From IMG/VR virus record IMGVR_UViG_3300025164_000635, positions 1 through 64,000 of that record: a stretch of 64,000 nucleotides of DNA. One strand, given 5' to 3'. The position numbers and the translations under genes were made by a program. Source of the stretch: a virus. Positions 1-8,025 of this stretch are shown here, in pieces; position 1 is the stretch's first letter, and every line of letters starts with the position of its first letter. The notes below the pieces were generated by a model, which saw only the letters and a program-made list of their open reading frames with translations, searched no databases and was not told where the DNA came from.

Positions 1-1
1 A

Positions 2-316
2 TCCACCACAGCCCCGAACGCCGCTGCTACCGTTTCTACCAAGGTTGCGCCGGCCTTGACCGAGAATGGTGGAGGCGAGAGCGAGCAGCACAACAAGGGG
101 ATGCCCAGCGCCAATCCGCCTGGCCTGGAAGAGGTGCTGGCTGAGTTGGTGCCTGCGATCTTCCCGGACCGCCTGGCACTTGTTTCTGCCTTCAACAATC
201 TCAGGGTGAAGTGGGACTCGGCAAAGAGAGAGCCGATCGTTGAATCGTTGACTCGATATGCTGAGTCCCAAAAGAGGCTGACTGCCGGCAGATCCAGGCA
301 AGGAGAAAAGAAGTGA
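2..316 (+). CDS. Hypothetical protein, 3' part (5' end outside window)
   Basis: The reading frame is open from the left edge and ends with TGA at 314-316, so this is the C-terminal part of a longer protein. A TTG at 56 could start an 86-residue product, but the frame continues upstream without a stop. The visible part begins with a Thr/Ala/Ser-rich stretch and ends in a charged helical segment rich in Lys and Arg. I recognise no domain. The stop overlaps the start of the next gene. Confidence 0.6.
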   Translation, partial: STTAPNAAATVSTKVAPALTENGGGESEQHNKGMPSANPPGLEEVLAELVPAIFPDRLALVSAFNNLRVKWDSAKREPIVESLTRYAESQKRLTAGRSRQGEKK

Positions 317-759
317 TGGAAACCTTCCCACAATTCGATGTCGGCACGCAGGAAGAAGTTGTCTTTGGGCCTCCTATCCCATTTCGCGCACCGGTGGTGG
401 TGGAGCTGATGGGGCACGTCCTGATGGCTGGCTATGGCCAGGAAGTGGAGTTCGCCGGTCAGAGCCAATTACAGGTCACGATCCCTGAGATGGACAGTTG
501 GCCGGACGATTTGCGCGGCCCATTCTACATTCCCGGCCAGAGCATGTATCGCACGAGTATCGTCTCCGAAAGCCTGATGTTGGAGGTTGCCGCACGGATG
601 GAGCTCCCGGACTGGTATGAGCGTATCGCCAGAGAGCGGATGGAGGACTACTACGATGGCGAGAGCGGCGTCCTGGACCGGGAAGAGGAAGAGCCTGGCG
701 ATGACGATCGTACCCAGGCTGTCGATCGAGACCAGATGGAGATGGGAAAGGAACTCTAA
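313..759 (+). CDS. Hypothetical acidic protein
   Basis: The product has 148 residues. The GTG at 313 overlaps the upstream stop, and an ATG follows at 316. An AAGGAG ribosome-binding site lies at 300-305, so either start is possible. The N-terminal half is beta-rich and hydrophobic (VVVELMGHVLMAGYG) and the last 45 residues are strongly acidic. It resembles small phage proteins of unknown role. I recognise no family. Confidence 0.7.
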   Translation: MMETFPQFDVGTQEEVVFGPPIPFRAPVVVELMGHVLMAGYGQEVEFAGQSQLQVTIPEMDSWPDDLRGPFYIPGQSMYRTSIVSESLMLEVAARMELPDWYERIARERMEDYYDGESGVLDREEEEPGDDDRTQAVDRDQMEMGKEL

Positions 760-815
760 CTCTAACCAGGAAGGGGAGGGCGGAGCCGCTCTCCCTCTTC
801 CCGGAGGAGATACTC

Positions 816-1226
816 ATGGATATTGGCGCTTTCGATGAACGACAGTTCCAGCGTCTGTTGTCCTTGCTGTTAAGCCACTCAGAACACTTGGATGAGACCT
901 CTCCGGGAGAAACCTACGATTCTGAGATTTGTAGGTTTGTGAATATGATCTTCAGGACGGCCTGGGACAACCTTGGAATTGCTGCAATCCAGGGAGGCGA
1001 AACCCTGACGGATGAGGATCACCTCATTCGGGTGGCCCACAAGGCTCTTCACCTGGCCTACGACCTGGGGCGGGTGATGCAAGCGGCCAAGGTCCGCATT
1101 TGTCCAACAGACGAGTGGAAGCCTGGCGATCCATCCCGATCGGACCGGGAGATTGAAGATCTACGAAGAAAGTCGAACCATTTAACCGACTCTGATTTCG
1201 ATTGGCTGCTCAGGGGAATGAAGTGA
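816..1226 (+). CDS. Hypothetical protein
   Basis: This 136-residue, mostly helical, acidic protein starts at ATG 816 behind a GGAGGAG-type ribosome-binding site at about 802-808. It has no membrane segment and no motif I recognise. Its stop overlaps the GTG start of the next gene, so the two are probably translationally coupled. The short gap before it (760-815) holds only its leader. Confidence 0.7.
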   Translation: MDIGAFDERQFQRLLSLLLSHSEHLDETSPGETYDSEICRFVNMIFRTAWDNLGIAAIQGGETLTDEDHLIRVAHKALHLAYDLGRVMQAAKVRICPTDEWKPGDPSRSDREIEDLRRKSNHLTDSDFDWLLRGMK

Positions 1227-1762
1227 ACATCTTCGATGTGACGACCAATCTGACGATTGACCTAGATGATGAGCACACGCTTCACAGCATTTGGCCGTTT
1301 GGACGGTACCCGGGTGCCCAGAGATTCACTGTCCAGAGAGTCTGGATGCCCGACCCCAATGGCCTTTCTGCTCCCCAGATAAACGTCACTCTGGATTCAG
1401 TTTTGATGGATGTGGACTGGGTGGAGAAGTGGAATCGGGGTCTGGAGGTGTCGGTCACTTTGGCGCGCGCCGAGCAGCAGGCGCTCGGCCAGGAAGTGGA
1501 CGGCGATGCCATCTACCACTTCAGCACAGCCGACTGTCGCCGGGCCTTCGAGCGTGTCAAGGGAGTCTTCTACGACGAGATTGAGCGGTTGGCGGATCCC
1601 AAACTGACTCTTAGTCTCCGTGATCTCGTCGGGAGTGCGCTGATCGCCTTTGTAGGCGCTCTGCACGATGCCAAGATGCACGAGCTAGGACTGACAGGAC
1701 TATGGCCCGAAATAGCTACCCACAGGACCGAGAAGCCGGATCCAGAATCGCCTGGTTCCTGA
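1223..1762 (+). CDS. Hypothetical protein
   Basis: The product has 179 residues if the GTG at 1223 is used. I prefer it to an upstream TTG because it forms a GTGA overlap with the preceding stop. The N-terminal half looks beta-rich and the C-terminal half helical. I recognise no family. Its 3' end overlaps the next gene by about 60 bases in another frame. Confidence 0.65.
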   Translation: MNIFDVTTNLTIDLDDEHTLHSIWPFGRYPGAQRFTVQRVWMPDPNGLSAPQINVTLDSVLMDVDWVEKWNRGLEVSVTLARAEQQALGQEVDGDAIYHFSTADCRRAFERVKGVFYDEIERLADPKLTLSLRDLVGSALIAFVGALHDAKMHELGLTGLWPEIATHRTEKPDPESPGS

Positions 1763-1953
1763 ACAACATTTACCACGACAACATGCTCATCGTGGCAGGC
1801 GGCCATTTTCAGCCGTATGCCGATCAGCTTGTCCGGGAAGGGGTCATCGAGATGGAGACGCTGGACAATGGCCTGGTGCGCCTCAGCCTGGTTCTTCCCG
1901 GAGAAGAAGACCAAACCCCACCTTGGGACGAAATCACAGAGGAGGCATACTGA
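1702..1953 (+). CDS. Hypothetical protein, small acidic
   Basis: This 83-residue protein starts inside the end of the preceding gene. It has a helical N-terminal half (RIAWFLNNIYHDN) and an acidic tail ending PPWDEITEEAY. The stop overlaps the next ATG by one base (TGATG). I recognise no domain. A long same-strand overlap of about 60 bases is unusual even for a phage, so the start could be further downstream. Confidence 0.55.
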   Translation: MARNSYPQDREAGSRIAWFLNNIYHDNMLIVAGGHFQPYADQLVREGVIEMETLDNGLVRLSLVLPGEEDQTPPWDEITEEAY

Positions 1954-2165
1954 TGGAACTCAACGACGCTATCAGAGCATCGATCTCCAAAGCCGTGAGA
2001 GAGGGAATCGAGGAAGGGATCACCCGATATGCCTGGTGGAAGGACGGCCAGCAGTTCGTTGGCACGGGGACGTATTCTCTCGCTGTTGCGTTGCGAGCGG
2101 CGCAGGACGACCCGACTATCCCACATATCGCACAGCGCATCATTGATGATCTGTTGAAGCAATGA
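1953..2165 (+). CDS. Hypothetical protein
   Basis: This 70-residue protein starts at ATG 1953, with an AGAGGAGG ribosome-binding site just upstream and a TGATG junction with the preceding gene. An in-frame TTG at 1923 lacks such a site. The product is helical and soluble, with no recognisable motif. Confidence 0.65.
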   Translation: MELNDAIRASISKAVREGIEEGITRYAWWKDGQQFVGTGTYSLAVALRAAQDDPTIPHIAQRIIDDLLKQ

Positions 2166-2207
2166 CCAGACCCCACCCTGGGACGAAGTTGTAGAGGAGC
2201 CTTACTA

Positions 2208-2684
2208 ATGGAGACTCATAGTAGAATCAACAGGCGACTGAGGCTTGCCGAGATTGTGGAGGATACCAACGACTGGGCTGCCAAATACCTAGAGGATGTC
2301 GATGCATTGCGCGCCGAAATCAAGCGCTTGAGCGCCGCTGTCAGCGCACAGCCGGCGCTACTCAGAGCATGTCAGTACGCACTGAGTACCCTATCGTTCA
2401 ACGATTTTATCTATAAGGACGGAGAAACACACGTGATCCTCCAGGCCGCCGTGGATGCCACACAATGCAAGGGCGATTATCTTCGAGAGAAGCATGGCGA
2501 TGTGGCAGAAGCTATCGAGAATGTCATCCGCGATGCTGAACTGGACGCCGCCGAGCGCGCAGCACGGGAGATGCAACAGGAAGCCGCAGACATGGCGGCC
2601 GCATCTCGCTATGGAGAGATAAAGATTGCGATCTTGGAACTCGATCCTGTAACCGTCGCGCGACGGGCATTGGAAAGGAATTGA
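2208..2684 (+). CDS. Hypothetical coiled-coil protein, C-terminal domain shared with the 2880 gene
   Basis: This 158-residue protein starts at ATG 2208 behind a GAGGAG site. Residues about 20-55 look like a coiled coil. The C-terminal third (VIRDAEL..AE.AA..M....A and an ILELDPVTVARRALE-type end) matches the C-terminal half of the gene at 2880-3152, so the two share a duplicated helical domain. The function is unknown. Confidence 0.65.
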   Translation: METHSRINRRLRLAEIVEDTNDWAAKYLEDVDALRAEIKRLSAAVSAQPALLRACQYALSTLSFNDFIYKDGETHVILQAAVDATQCKGDYLREKHGDVAEAIENVIRDAELDAAERAAREMQQEAADMAAASRYGEIKIAILELDPVTVARRALERN

Positions 2685-2685
2685 T

Positions 2686-2883
2686 ATGGCTACATATCGT
2701 GTCATCCTCAACGATGAGGTCTTATCGAAATGCGAGGAGATACTTGCTAATCCAGGCAAGAGAAAGAAACGCAGGAAAAGTTTCTCATTTGATATTCCTA
2801 GTGATTTCGGTTCACGGCGGATAAAACGAATCATAATCACGCTTGAGGTAGAGGCCGCTCTCGCCGTCCAGGAGCAAACATGA
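2686..2883 (+). CDS. Hypothetical basic protein
   Basis: This 65-residue protein starts two bases after the preceding stop. It has a central Lys/Arg-rich patch (GKRKKRRK) and ends in a predicted helix. GC content is lower here than in neighbouring genes. The stop overlaps the next ATG (ATGA). I recognise no family; the basic patch could bind nucleic acid, which is inference. Confidence 0.6.
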   Translation: MATYRVILNDEVLSKCEEILANPGKRKKRRKSFSFDIPSDFGSRRIKRIIITLEVEAALAVQEQT

Positions 2884-3152
2884 ATCCAAATCCAGTGGAT
2901 CGCGCCAATAAACTTGTCTCTAGCCTGGTTGAAGCTGGATGGATCGAAGATGGTGTAAAGGCTGCCGCATTGATCGCTGCCATTGCGCCAGTCATCCGTG
3001 ACGCTGAACTCGCCGCTGCCGAGCACGCAGCGAAGAAGATGCGAGTGGCCGCGATGGCTGCGCTGTACGATGCAGGAAGCGATGACCACCTCATCGTAAG
3101 GACGCTCAATCCTGAAGTCATTGCACGGCAGACGGTGGAAGAAGATGCCTGA
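2880..3152 (+). CDS. Hypothetical protein, paralogous domain of the 2208 gene
   Basis: This 90-residue protein starts at ATG 2880, overlapping the preceding stop by four bases. Residues about 30-85 repeat the helical domain at the end of the gene at 2208-2684 (VIRDAELAAAEHAAKKM against VIRDAELDAAERAAREM). Its end overlaps the ATG of the cytosine methyltransferase. The function is unknown. Confidence 0.65.
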   Translation: MNPNPVDRANKLVSSLVEAGWIEDGVKAAALIAAIAPVIRDAELAAAEHAAKKMRVAAMAALYDAGSDDHLIVRTLNPEVIARQTVEEDA

Positions 3153-5037
3153 ATTTGTTCCAGTTGATCTGAATACGGCAACACCCTACTGGTGGAAGGT
3201 GTTTGAGCCGAGCGCCAGTCGTGCGTTTGAGGCAGCCGACCTGTACTGTGGCTGTGGCGGCGGGACGCAGGCCATCATCGAGTCGGTCATGAGGCGCGGC
3301 GGCCACATCCGAAAGATGATCGCCGTCAATCATTGGGATGCCGCCATCCAGGTACACAGCGCCAACTATCCCCAGGTGGCCCACTTCCTCAACAGTGTCG
3401 AGAACGTGGAGCCGAAGCTGGCTGTGCCTAACGGTCACCTGGACATCCTGACAGCGGGCATCAAGTGCACGCACCACTCACGAGCGGCCGGGGGCGTGCC
3501 GAGAAGTGAGCAGGAACGCATGGACGCCTTCCAGGTCTTGCGCTGGCTGCACGATCTGGACGTGAGCCGGCTCGTCATTGAAAATGTTCCAGAATTTCTG
3601 GAGTGGGGACCTCTTAACCAAGAAGGGCGGCCTATTGAGCGCTTGAAAGGGAAGCTGTTCGTCCAGTGGATCGGGATGCTGGAAGCACTCAACTACAAGG
3701 TGCAGTGGAAGGTTCTCACAGCCTGCTGGTATGGAGACCCGACGAGCCGGGAACGATTCTGGCTGATCGCCAAGAAGGGCAACCGGAAGGTCTTCTTCCC
3801 GGAAGCCACTCATCGAGATCCAAATCAGCCCGCCACGGTGGATATGTTCAGGCCCGAGTTACCGCCCTGGCCTGTGGCGCGAGACATCATTGACTTTGAG
3901 CTGCCGACTCGCAGCATCTTTGGTAGTGACCTGGTGCCGAACACGCTATCGAGAATCCTGGCCGGCTTGCACCGATTCGCCGGCATCCGTCTGAAAGTAG
4001 CCGAGCTTCCCGGCTGTCCTGAGTTCAAGGCCAGGAAGACCGGGAAGGGTGAGAAGATTCGTGTCTCGCCCTACGCCGTAGATGCCCATCGACTACACTA
4101 CCTCAACCTGGCGATCCGAGCCGCACAGGATCATCCCATCGCCGTCAAGAATCGGCGCTACGTCACCAAGGTTAATCCGAAGGCGGTCGATATGGTTCGC
4201 CGTCTCCAGCAGGCCGGTCCACCCAATGAAGAAACAGCGGCCGCCTACATGATCAAGATGTACGGAGAATCCCACTCAGCCTCAATAGATGAGGCCCTGC
4301 CTACGGTCGTCGGCGGATCTCACCTGGGATTCGTCTTGGTCAACCGGGGTGGCCAGGATGGGTACGATCGAAATCATAGCCTGGATGAAACCATGCCCAC
4401 CCTGACAACCGAGAATCCCATCGGTGTCGTGGACTTCCTGCTCCAGCAGCAGAGTGGGGGAGTAGCCCGGTCGGTTGAGCAGCCTGTTCCGGCTCTGGCT
4501 ACGGATGGCGCGGTCCGGCTGGTGAATGTGATCATGCCGTCCGAGGGGTACTACCGCGGCAATGGCGCCCGGCCGGACGATCAGCCTCTACCGAGCCTCA
4601 CCCGGCGAGGAGCAGGGCTGGTGAGCTATCTGGTCAGTGGCCATCACTACAACGGTCGAGATCGGATCGCCTCCAGTGAGGTCGCCATGCCGACCTTGAC
4701 CACAAGACCAGACTGGTCGGTCATCAACACCTTCCTGGCTATCCAGCACGGCACTAACTACGGGACAGAGCGAGACGGGCAGGGGGTAGATGAGGCACTC
4801 CGCACGGTGACCGGGAAGGATCGCTTCATGCTCGTTCTTCCCGGTCTGGGCTTCCTGGACATTCGCTACCGGATGCTGGCCTTGAAGGAACTGGCGAAGG
4901 CTCATTCGGTGCCGGCTGGCTTCACATTCGAGGGAGTGACGAACGAAGCCGGGAAGAAGATGATCGGTAATATGTGGCCGATCCGCATGGGCACGGCGGT
5001 TGTAGACGCTGCCCTGACCGAGAGAGGGGAGAAATGA
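3145..5037 (+). CDS. DNA cytosine-5 methyltransferase (Dcm family)
   Basis: The product has 630 residues from ATG 3145, which overlaps the preceding stop. It transfers a methyl group from S-adenosylmethionine to cytosine C5. Motif I is ADLYCGCGGG (31-40). The motif IV nucleophile is Cys108 in GIKCTHHSRAAGG, where the usual PPC is replaced by IKC. Motif VI is IENVPE (145-150). The C-terminal half (about 350-570) holds several degenerate repeats of the form D.ALPT.....GFV/L, seen in other phage Dcm-like enzymes, probably forming the target recognition region. Motif X (IGNMWP) is near the end. No cognate restriction enzyme is adjacent, so it is likely an orphan that protects phage DNA. Its last residues (VDAALTE) reappear at the end of the next gene. 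Confidence 0.92.
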   Translation: MPEFVPVDLNTATPYWWKVFEPSASRAFEAADLYCGCGGGTQAIIESVMRRGGHIRKMIAVNHWDAAIQVHSANYPQVAHFLNSVENVEPKLAVPNGHLDILTAGIKCTHHSRAAGGVPRSEQERMDAFQVLRWLHDLDVSRLVIENVPEFLEWGPLNQEGRPIERLKGKLFVQWIGMLEALNYKVQWKVLTACWYGDPTSRERFWLIAKKGNRKVFFPEATHRDPNQPATVDMFRPELPPWPVARDIIDFELPTRSIFGSDLVPNTLSRILAGLHRFAGIRLKVAELPGCPEFKARKTGKGEKIRVSPYAVDAHRLHYLNLAIRAAQDHPIAVKNRRYVTKVNPKAVDMVRRLQQAGPPNEETAAAYMIKMYGESHSASIDEALPTVVGGSHLGFVLVNRGGQDGYDRNHSLDETMPTLTTENPIGVVDFLLQQQSGGVARSVEQPVPALATDGAVRLVNVIMPSEGYYRGNGARPDDQPLPSLTRRGAGLVSYLVSGHHYNGRDRIASSEVAMPTLTTRPDWSVINTFLAIQHGTNYGTERDGQGVDEALRTVTGKDRFMLVLPGLGFLDIRYRMLALKELAKAHSVPAGFTFEGVTNEAGKKMIGNMWPIRMGTAVVDAALTERGEK

Positions 5038-5062
5038 CTCATTGTGTGAGAGGCGATTTGCT

Positions 5063-5524
5063 ATGTATCTCAAAATAAAGTTTAGATGTATTAACTGCAA
5101 CAAGGCAGTGAGAGGATATACGTTGAGGAGGAAGTTTTGTTCGGCTCTCTGTGAACGTGAATACACAGCCATGAAACAGAGAGAGCACATTGATTATCCA
5201 GAGGAATTGCATGTATCGAAGTCGGCGCTCGGTGCTGCGTCTGAACTTGATGTCTGCTCTGACTTGCTCAGAAGAGGTTATGAAGTTTTTAGATCGGTAA
5301 ACTCGTCCTGTTCTTGCGATCTAATTGCCATGAAGGACAAGAAGATACTACGTATTGAGGTGAAGACTGGTTGGCGGCACAAACAATCTGGCAAGTTGAT
5401 CTACCCCAAGCCCAGTAGCCATAACTATGATATGTTGGCTGTAGCTGTCCTGGGTAGAGGAATTGAATTCGTGCCTAAATTGGGCATCGTGGATGCCGCG
5501 CTTACCGAGAAGATAGGAGAATGA
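5063..5524 (+). CDS. Zinc-finger PD-(D/E)XK endonuclease, homing type
   Basis: This 153-residue protein is taken from ATG 5063, with a GAGAGG site upstream; an in-frame TTG at 5042 is less likely. An N-terminal four-cysteine finger (Cys9, 12, 26, 30) precedes a nuclease core: Glu61 in the GAASELDV helix, Asp86 in SCDLIAM, then Glu99-Val-Lys101 in RIEVKTG. The order matches PD-(D/E)XK endonucleases related to group I intron enzymes and Holliday-junction resolvase folds. GC is about 40% against about 57% nearby, a sign of recent transfer. The last residues (GIVDAALTE) copy the end of the upstream methyltransferase. Confidence 0.75.
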   Translation: MYLKIKFRCINCNKAVRGYTLRRKFCSALCEREYTAMKQREHIDYPEELHVSKSALGAASELDVCSDLLRRGYEVFRSVNSSCSCDLIAMKDKKILRIEVKTGWRHKQSGKLIYPKPSSHNYDMLAVAVLGRGIEFVPKLGIVDAALTEKIGE

Positions 5525-5817
5525 TGGACTACTCTTTCCAGGCTCCCTGTGACTTTGCAGTGTGGGCCCGAACACAAATCCGAGAAGGAAACACTGCGGT
5601 CTACGAGCTGTCTGAGAATGGGGGCTACATCCTGGAAGGAGTGGTCGGTGGTCGGATGCAGCACGTCCGCCTGCCTTTCTGGTTGGGCTACCGCCTGACC
5701 GAGAAGTGGCGCCGGGAAAGGCAACTGCATCGCGTCGGCGCTCAGACCATCGCCCAGATCGTCAGGATGGCCCAACAGGTCTTCTACGATCCTGTTCTCA
5801 AGAGGATTGAGACATGA
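5521..5817 (+). CDS. Hypothetical protein
   Basis: This 98-residue protein starts at ATG 5521 or 5524, overlapping the nuclease stop. It is basic and rich in aromatic residues, with a helical C-terminus (AQTIAQIVRMAQQVFYD). It has no membrane segment or recognised family. The stop overlaps the next ATG. Confidence 0.65.
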   Translation: MMDYSFQAPCDFAVWARTQIREGNTAVYELSENGGYILEGVVGGRMQHVRLPFWLGYRLTEKWRRERQLHRVGAQTIAQIVRMAQQVFYDPVLKRIET

Positions 5818-6044
5818 GAATATCAGACCTTCATCCAGAACCACATAGGAAGTACATCGTTCTCAGAGACGGATTGCTGTTCACGGCAACCCCATGCTAC
5901 GGTATGCACTCACCATGGTGGGTGGTGAAAACGATGGGGCACAGCTCAGGAGATGAGGCTCCGCCAGAAGACATGCAGCCGAATGATGAGTGGTGGTACC
6001 TGGACGAATTTCTGAATAGCACCGTAGATATTGGGAAGGATTGA
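5814..6044 (+). CDS. Hypothetical protein
   Basis: This 76-residue acidic protein starts at ATG 5814 in an ATGA overlap with the preceding gene. It is rich in Trp, Pro and His and predicted beta. I recognise no motif. It ends in the junction AAGGATTGAGACATG, a sequence repeated before the 6358 gene. Confidence 0.6.
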   Translation: MRISDLHPEPHRKYIVLRDGLLFTATPCYGMHSPWWVVKTMGHSSGDEAPPEDMQPNDEWWYLDEFLNSTVDIGKD

Positions 6045-6047
6045 GAC

Positions 6048-6389
6048 ATGATCATCAAGAGACAGTCCGGCTGGCGGAAGTTCCTGACGCTCGTCTACTG
6101 GCGTATCCAGATTGCCGCGCTTCTGGGGTGTGGTCGGCCACTCGAGATCCTGGAGACTTTCACCTTCCAGGAACAGGAACCAAGTCTTGAAGAGGATGAT
6201 TACTCTCAATATGGGCTGAGTGGTGAGCCTGAGCACTCAACCGACCAGGGAGCCTTTTGCTGGTGTGGGCCGCGAGTTCAGGGCGACGTGATCATCCACA
6301 GGGATCTCCCAAGAATAATCAGAGAGGCCATTGAGCAGCAGGCTAAAGGATTGAGACATGAACCCCAGAACTATCCAAGTAACCTTTGA
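6048..6389 (+). CDS. Hypothetical protein
   Basis: This 113-residue protein starts at ATG 6048. The first 35 residues are basic and hydrophobic (FLTLVYWRIQIAALLG) and could form an amphipathic or membrane-associated helix; the rest is acidic and soluble. I recognise no family. The last 32 bases overlap the next gene. Confidence 0.55.
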   Translation: MIIKRQSGWRKFLTLVYWRIQIAALLGCGRPLEILETFTFQEQEPSLEEDDYSQYGLSGEPEHSTDQGAFCWCGPRVQGDVIIHRDLPRIIREAIEQQAKGLRHEPQNYPSNL

Positions 6390-6540
6390 TCCAAACATCC
6401 TACCCCAATGGGCCAAGGAAGATCCGAAGGTCATGTCGCTCTGCCGGCGTGATCTGGCCTACCGGGCGGATGTCTTGCGTGCTGCTACTGAGCAGATGAA
6501 GCTACATCTCAAAGACCTGGCGCGGAGGCTGGTGAGGTGA
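6358..6540 (+). CDS. Hypothetical small helical protein
   Basis: This 60-residue protein starts at ATG 6358. It is preceded by AAGGATTGAGAC, the same junction found before the 6048 gene. The product is a basic helix-rich protein. Its stop overlaps the GTG of the next gene. No recognised family. Confidence 0.6.
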   Translation: MNPRTIQVTFDPNILPQWAKEDPKVMSLCRRDLAYRADVLRAATEQMKLHLKDLARRLVR

Positions 6541-6749
6541 GAGCCCGAAATCCGACTGTCGTCCAGTTGCCTGTCACGTTCTATGCCGAGAAGGATCATG
6601 TGGCGGCTATCTTCTACGTGGGGGAATCCACCCTGGGGATTCGCTTCGAGTCGCCTGAGCAAATGCTGGAGTTCTTCTCACGCATGATGGATCAGGCCGT
6701 CAAGGTGTGGCCTGACAACTCGTGGATCAAAGAGTATCTGTCAGACTGA
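6537..6749 (+). CDS. Hypothetical protein, paralogue 1 of a tandem pair
   Basis: This 70-residue protein starts with GTG at 6537 in a GTGA overlap. It is clearly homologous to the next gene: both contain a V..G...GIRFES..E.L.FF segment and end in KVWPD.SWIKEYLSD. It is likely a small alpha/beta domain. The function is unknown. Confidence 0.7.
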   Translation: MRARNPTVVQLPVTFYAEKDHVAAIFYVGESTLGIRFESPEQMLEFFSRMMDQAVKVWPDNSWIKEYLSD

Positions 6750-6758
6750 GAGAAAGAC

Positions 6759-6962
6759 ATGACAAATGTCATAGCCCATCTACCGGTTTCCTTCGTGGCC
6801 GGGTCAGACTATGTGGGGGCGGTCTTCCACACAGGTGGCACTGACGTAGGGATTCGCTTTGAATCCACTGAGGAATTGCTGTCGTTCTTTGAACAGTTGA
6901 TTGAGCGGGCCACTAAGGTATGGCCCGATGACTCGTGGATCAAAGAGTATCTATCAGATTGA
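6759..6962 (+). CDS. Hypothetical protein, paralogue 2 of a tandem pair
   Basis: This 67-residue protein is a tandem duplicate of the preceding gene. The intergenic junction GAGAAAGACATGACA before it recurs before the next gene, so the duplicated unit included the ribosome-binding region. C-termini are nearly identical while N-termini have drifted. The function is unknown. Confidence 0.7.
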   Translation: MTNVIAHLPVSFVAGSDYVGAVFHTGGTDVGIRFESTEELLSFFEQLIERATKVWPDDSWIKEYLSD

Positions 6963-6971
6963 GAGAAAGAC

Positions 6972-7196
6972 ATGACACCCTATCAGCAGAAAGTCCTGGA
7001 AGCCCTGGATAGCCAACCTCGAACGATTCTGGACGTTCACGACCGCGTCTACCCTGGTCTCTCGTGGCGAGGGCGATCAGGTGCCGGCCGCCGAGGTCAG
7101 GTTAAGAGCGCCTTGTATCAGTTGGTCAACGACGGCCTGGCCGTCAAGAAACACAATCCAAGTGGATACTACGACTGGTTCACCAAGAAGGGTTAG
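6972..7196 (+). CDS. Winged-helix DNA-binding protein
   Basis: The product has 74 residues. MTPYQQKVLEALDSQP, a helical segment, then KSALYQLVNDGLAVKK and a short hairpin (YYDWFTKKG) follow a helix-turn-helix with wing. It is probably a small transcription regulator. The start is ATG 6972 behind GAGAAAG. No effector domain is present. Confidence 0.6.
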   Translation: MTPYQQKVLEALDSQPRTILDVHDRVYPGLSWRGRSGAGRRGQVKSALYQLVNDGLAVKKHNPSGYYDWFTKKG

Positions 7197-7198
7197 AC

Positions 7199-7729
7199 AT
7201 GGCACGCAAAGGCTACCACGACTCCACAACCAAGGATGGGCTGCGCGATCTATGGCGCACGCCTCTGCCCATCTACACGTGGCTAAACTCCATGTACCAT
7301 TTCGATGTCGATCTGTCTGCCGTGGACAGTCGGCTGTGTGAACGATTCATCGATCCGGGAAAGGATGCACTATCCGGGCTTACTTCCTGGACGCTGTACG
7401 GTCGATCAGGCTTCAACAATCCGCCCTACAGCAACATCGAGCCGTGGTTTGAGAAGGCCATCACCGAGGCTTCCTTTGACTTTCGGAGTGTCCACCTGGT
7501 CCCAACGCCGAATGGTGAGTATCGCTACCGGGCTCTGGAAGATGCGCGCTGCCACGGGATCACCTTCATTCACGGTCGGCTAGGTTTCCTCCATCCTCAT
7601 TTCATACAGCCCATGGCCGGCAATCTGAGAGGGTCGTGCGTCATTGTGTTCGGGCCTGGCGCGAGAACCAGTCCCTTATCGGTCTCTTTTATTGATCGGG
7701 ATGACATCTTCCGCAAGTGGGATGGATAA
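7199..7729 (+). CDS. Phage DNA N6-adenine methyltransferase (Dam, PF05869 type)
   Basis: The product has 176 residues, a usual length for the phage Dam family that modifies adenine N6. The sequence shows the family opening (LWRTPLPIYTWLN), an acidic D..A strand region and the catalytic NPPY at residues 74-77 (FNNPPYSN). It follows the winged-helix gene by two bases and has no restriction partner nearby, so protection of phage DNA or marking for regulation is likely. It is one of three methyltransferases in this 10-kb block. Confidence 0.88.
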   Translation: MARKGYHDSTTKDGLRDLWRTPLPIYTWLNSMYHFDVDLSAVDSRLCERFIDPGKDALSGLTSWTLYGRSGFNNPPYSNIEPWFEKAITEASFDFRSVHLVPTPNGEYRYRALEDARCHGITFIHGRLGFLHPHFIQPMAGNLRGSCVIVFGPGARTSPLSVSFIDRDDIFRKWDG

Positions 7730-7734
7730 AGGAA

Positions 7735-8025
7735 ATGATGGGACCCCCTCCGCGTGAGAAGTGGCTTTACCGGATTGTGAATCACGTCGGCTACCTGGTC
7801 CGGGTTGAGGCCATGCTGCCTCCTGAGTGGTCTCCCTGGAAGCACGACGTTGAGGTGTTGACTACTCCCGATCTCGGTATTGCCGCCGAGATTGCCAAGA
7901 TCGTCATTCGCCGCGGACTCCAATGCTGGATTGAGCCGGAGAAGGTTAAGCAGGTACATGCCTGCCGCGACAAAACAGGCTGGTCCTCCTCCTTGAATCC
8001 TCCCAGAGAGGAAGAATTGTGGTAA
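7735..8025 (+). CDS. Hypothetical protein
   Basis: The product has about 96 residues. Adjacent ATGs at 7735 and 7738 follow an AAAGGA site, and an earlier in-frame ATG at 7717 lies inside the upstream gene. It has a YRIVNHVGYLVRV strand pattern and a C-terminal half with a helix. I recognise no family. It overlaps the next start. Confidence 0.6.
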   Translation: MMGPPPREKWLYRIVNHVGYLVRVEAMLPPEWSPWKHDVEVLTTPDLGIAAEIAKIVIRRGLQCWIEPEKVKQVHACRDKTGWSSSLNPPREEELW

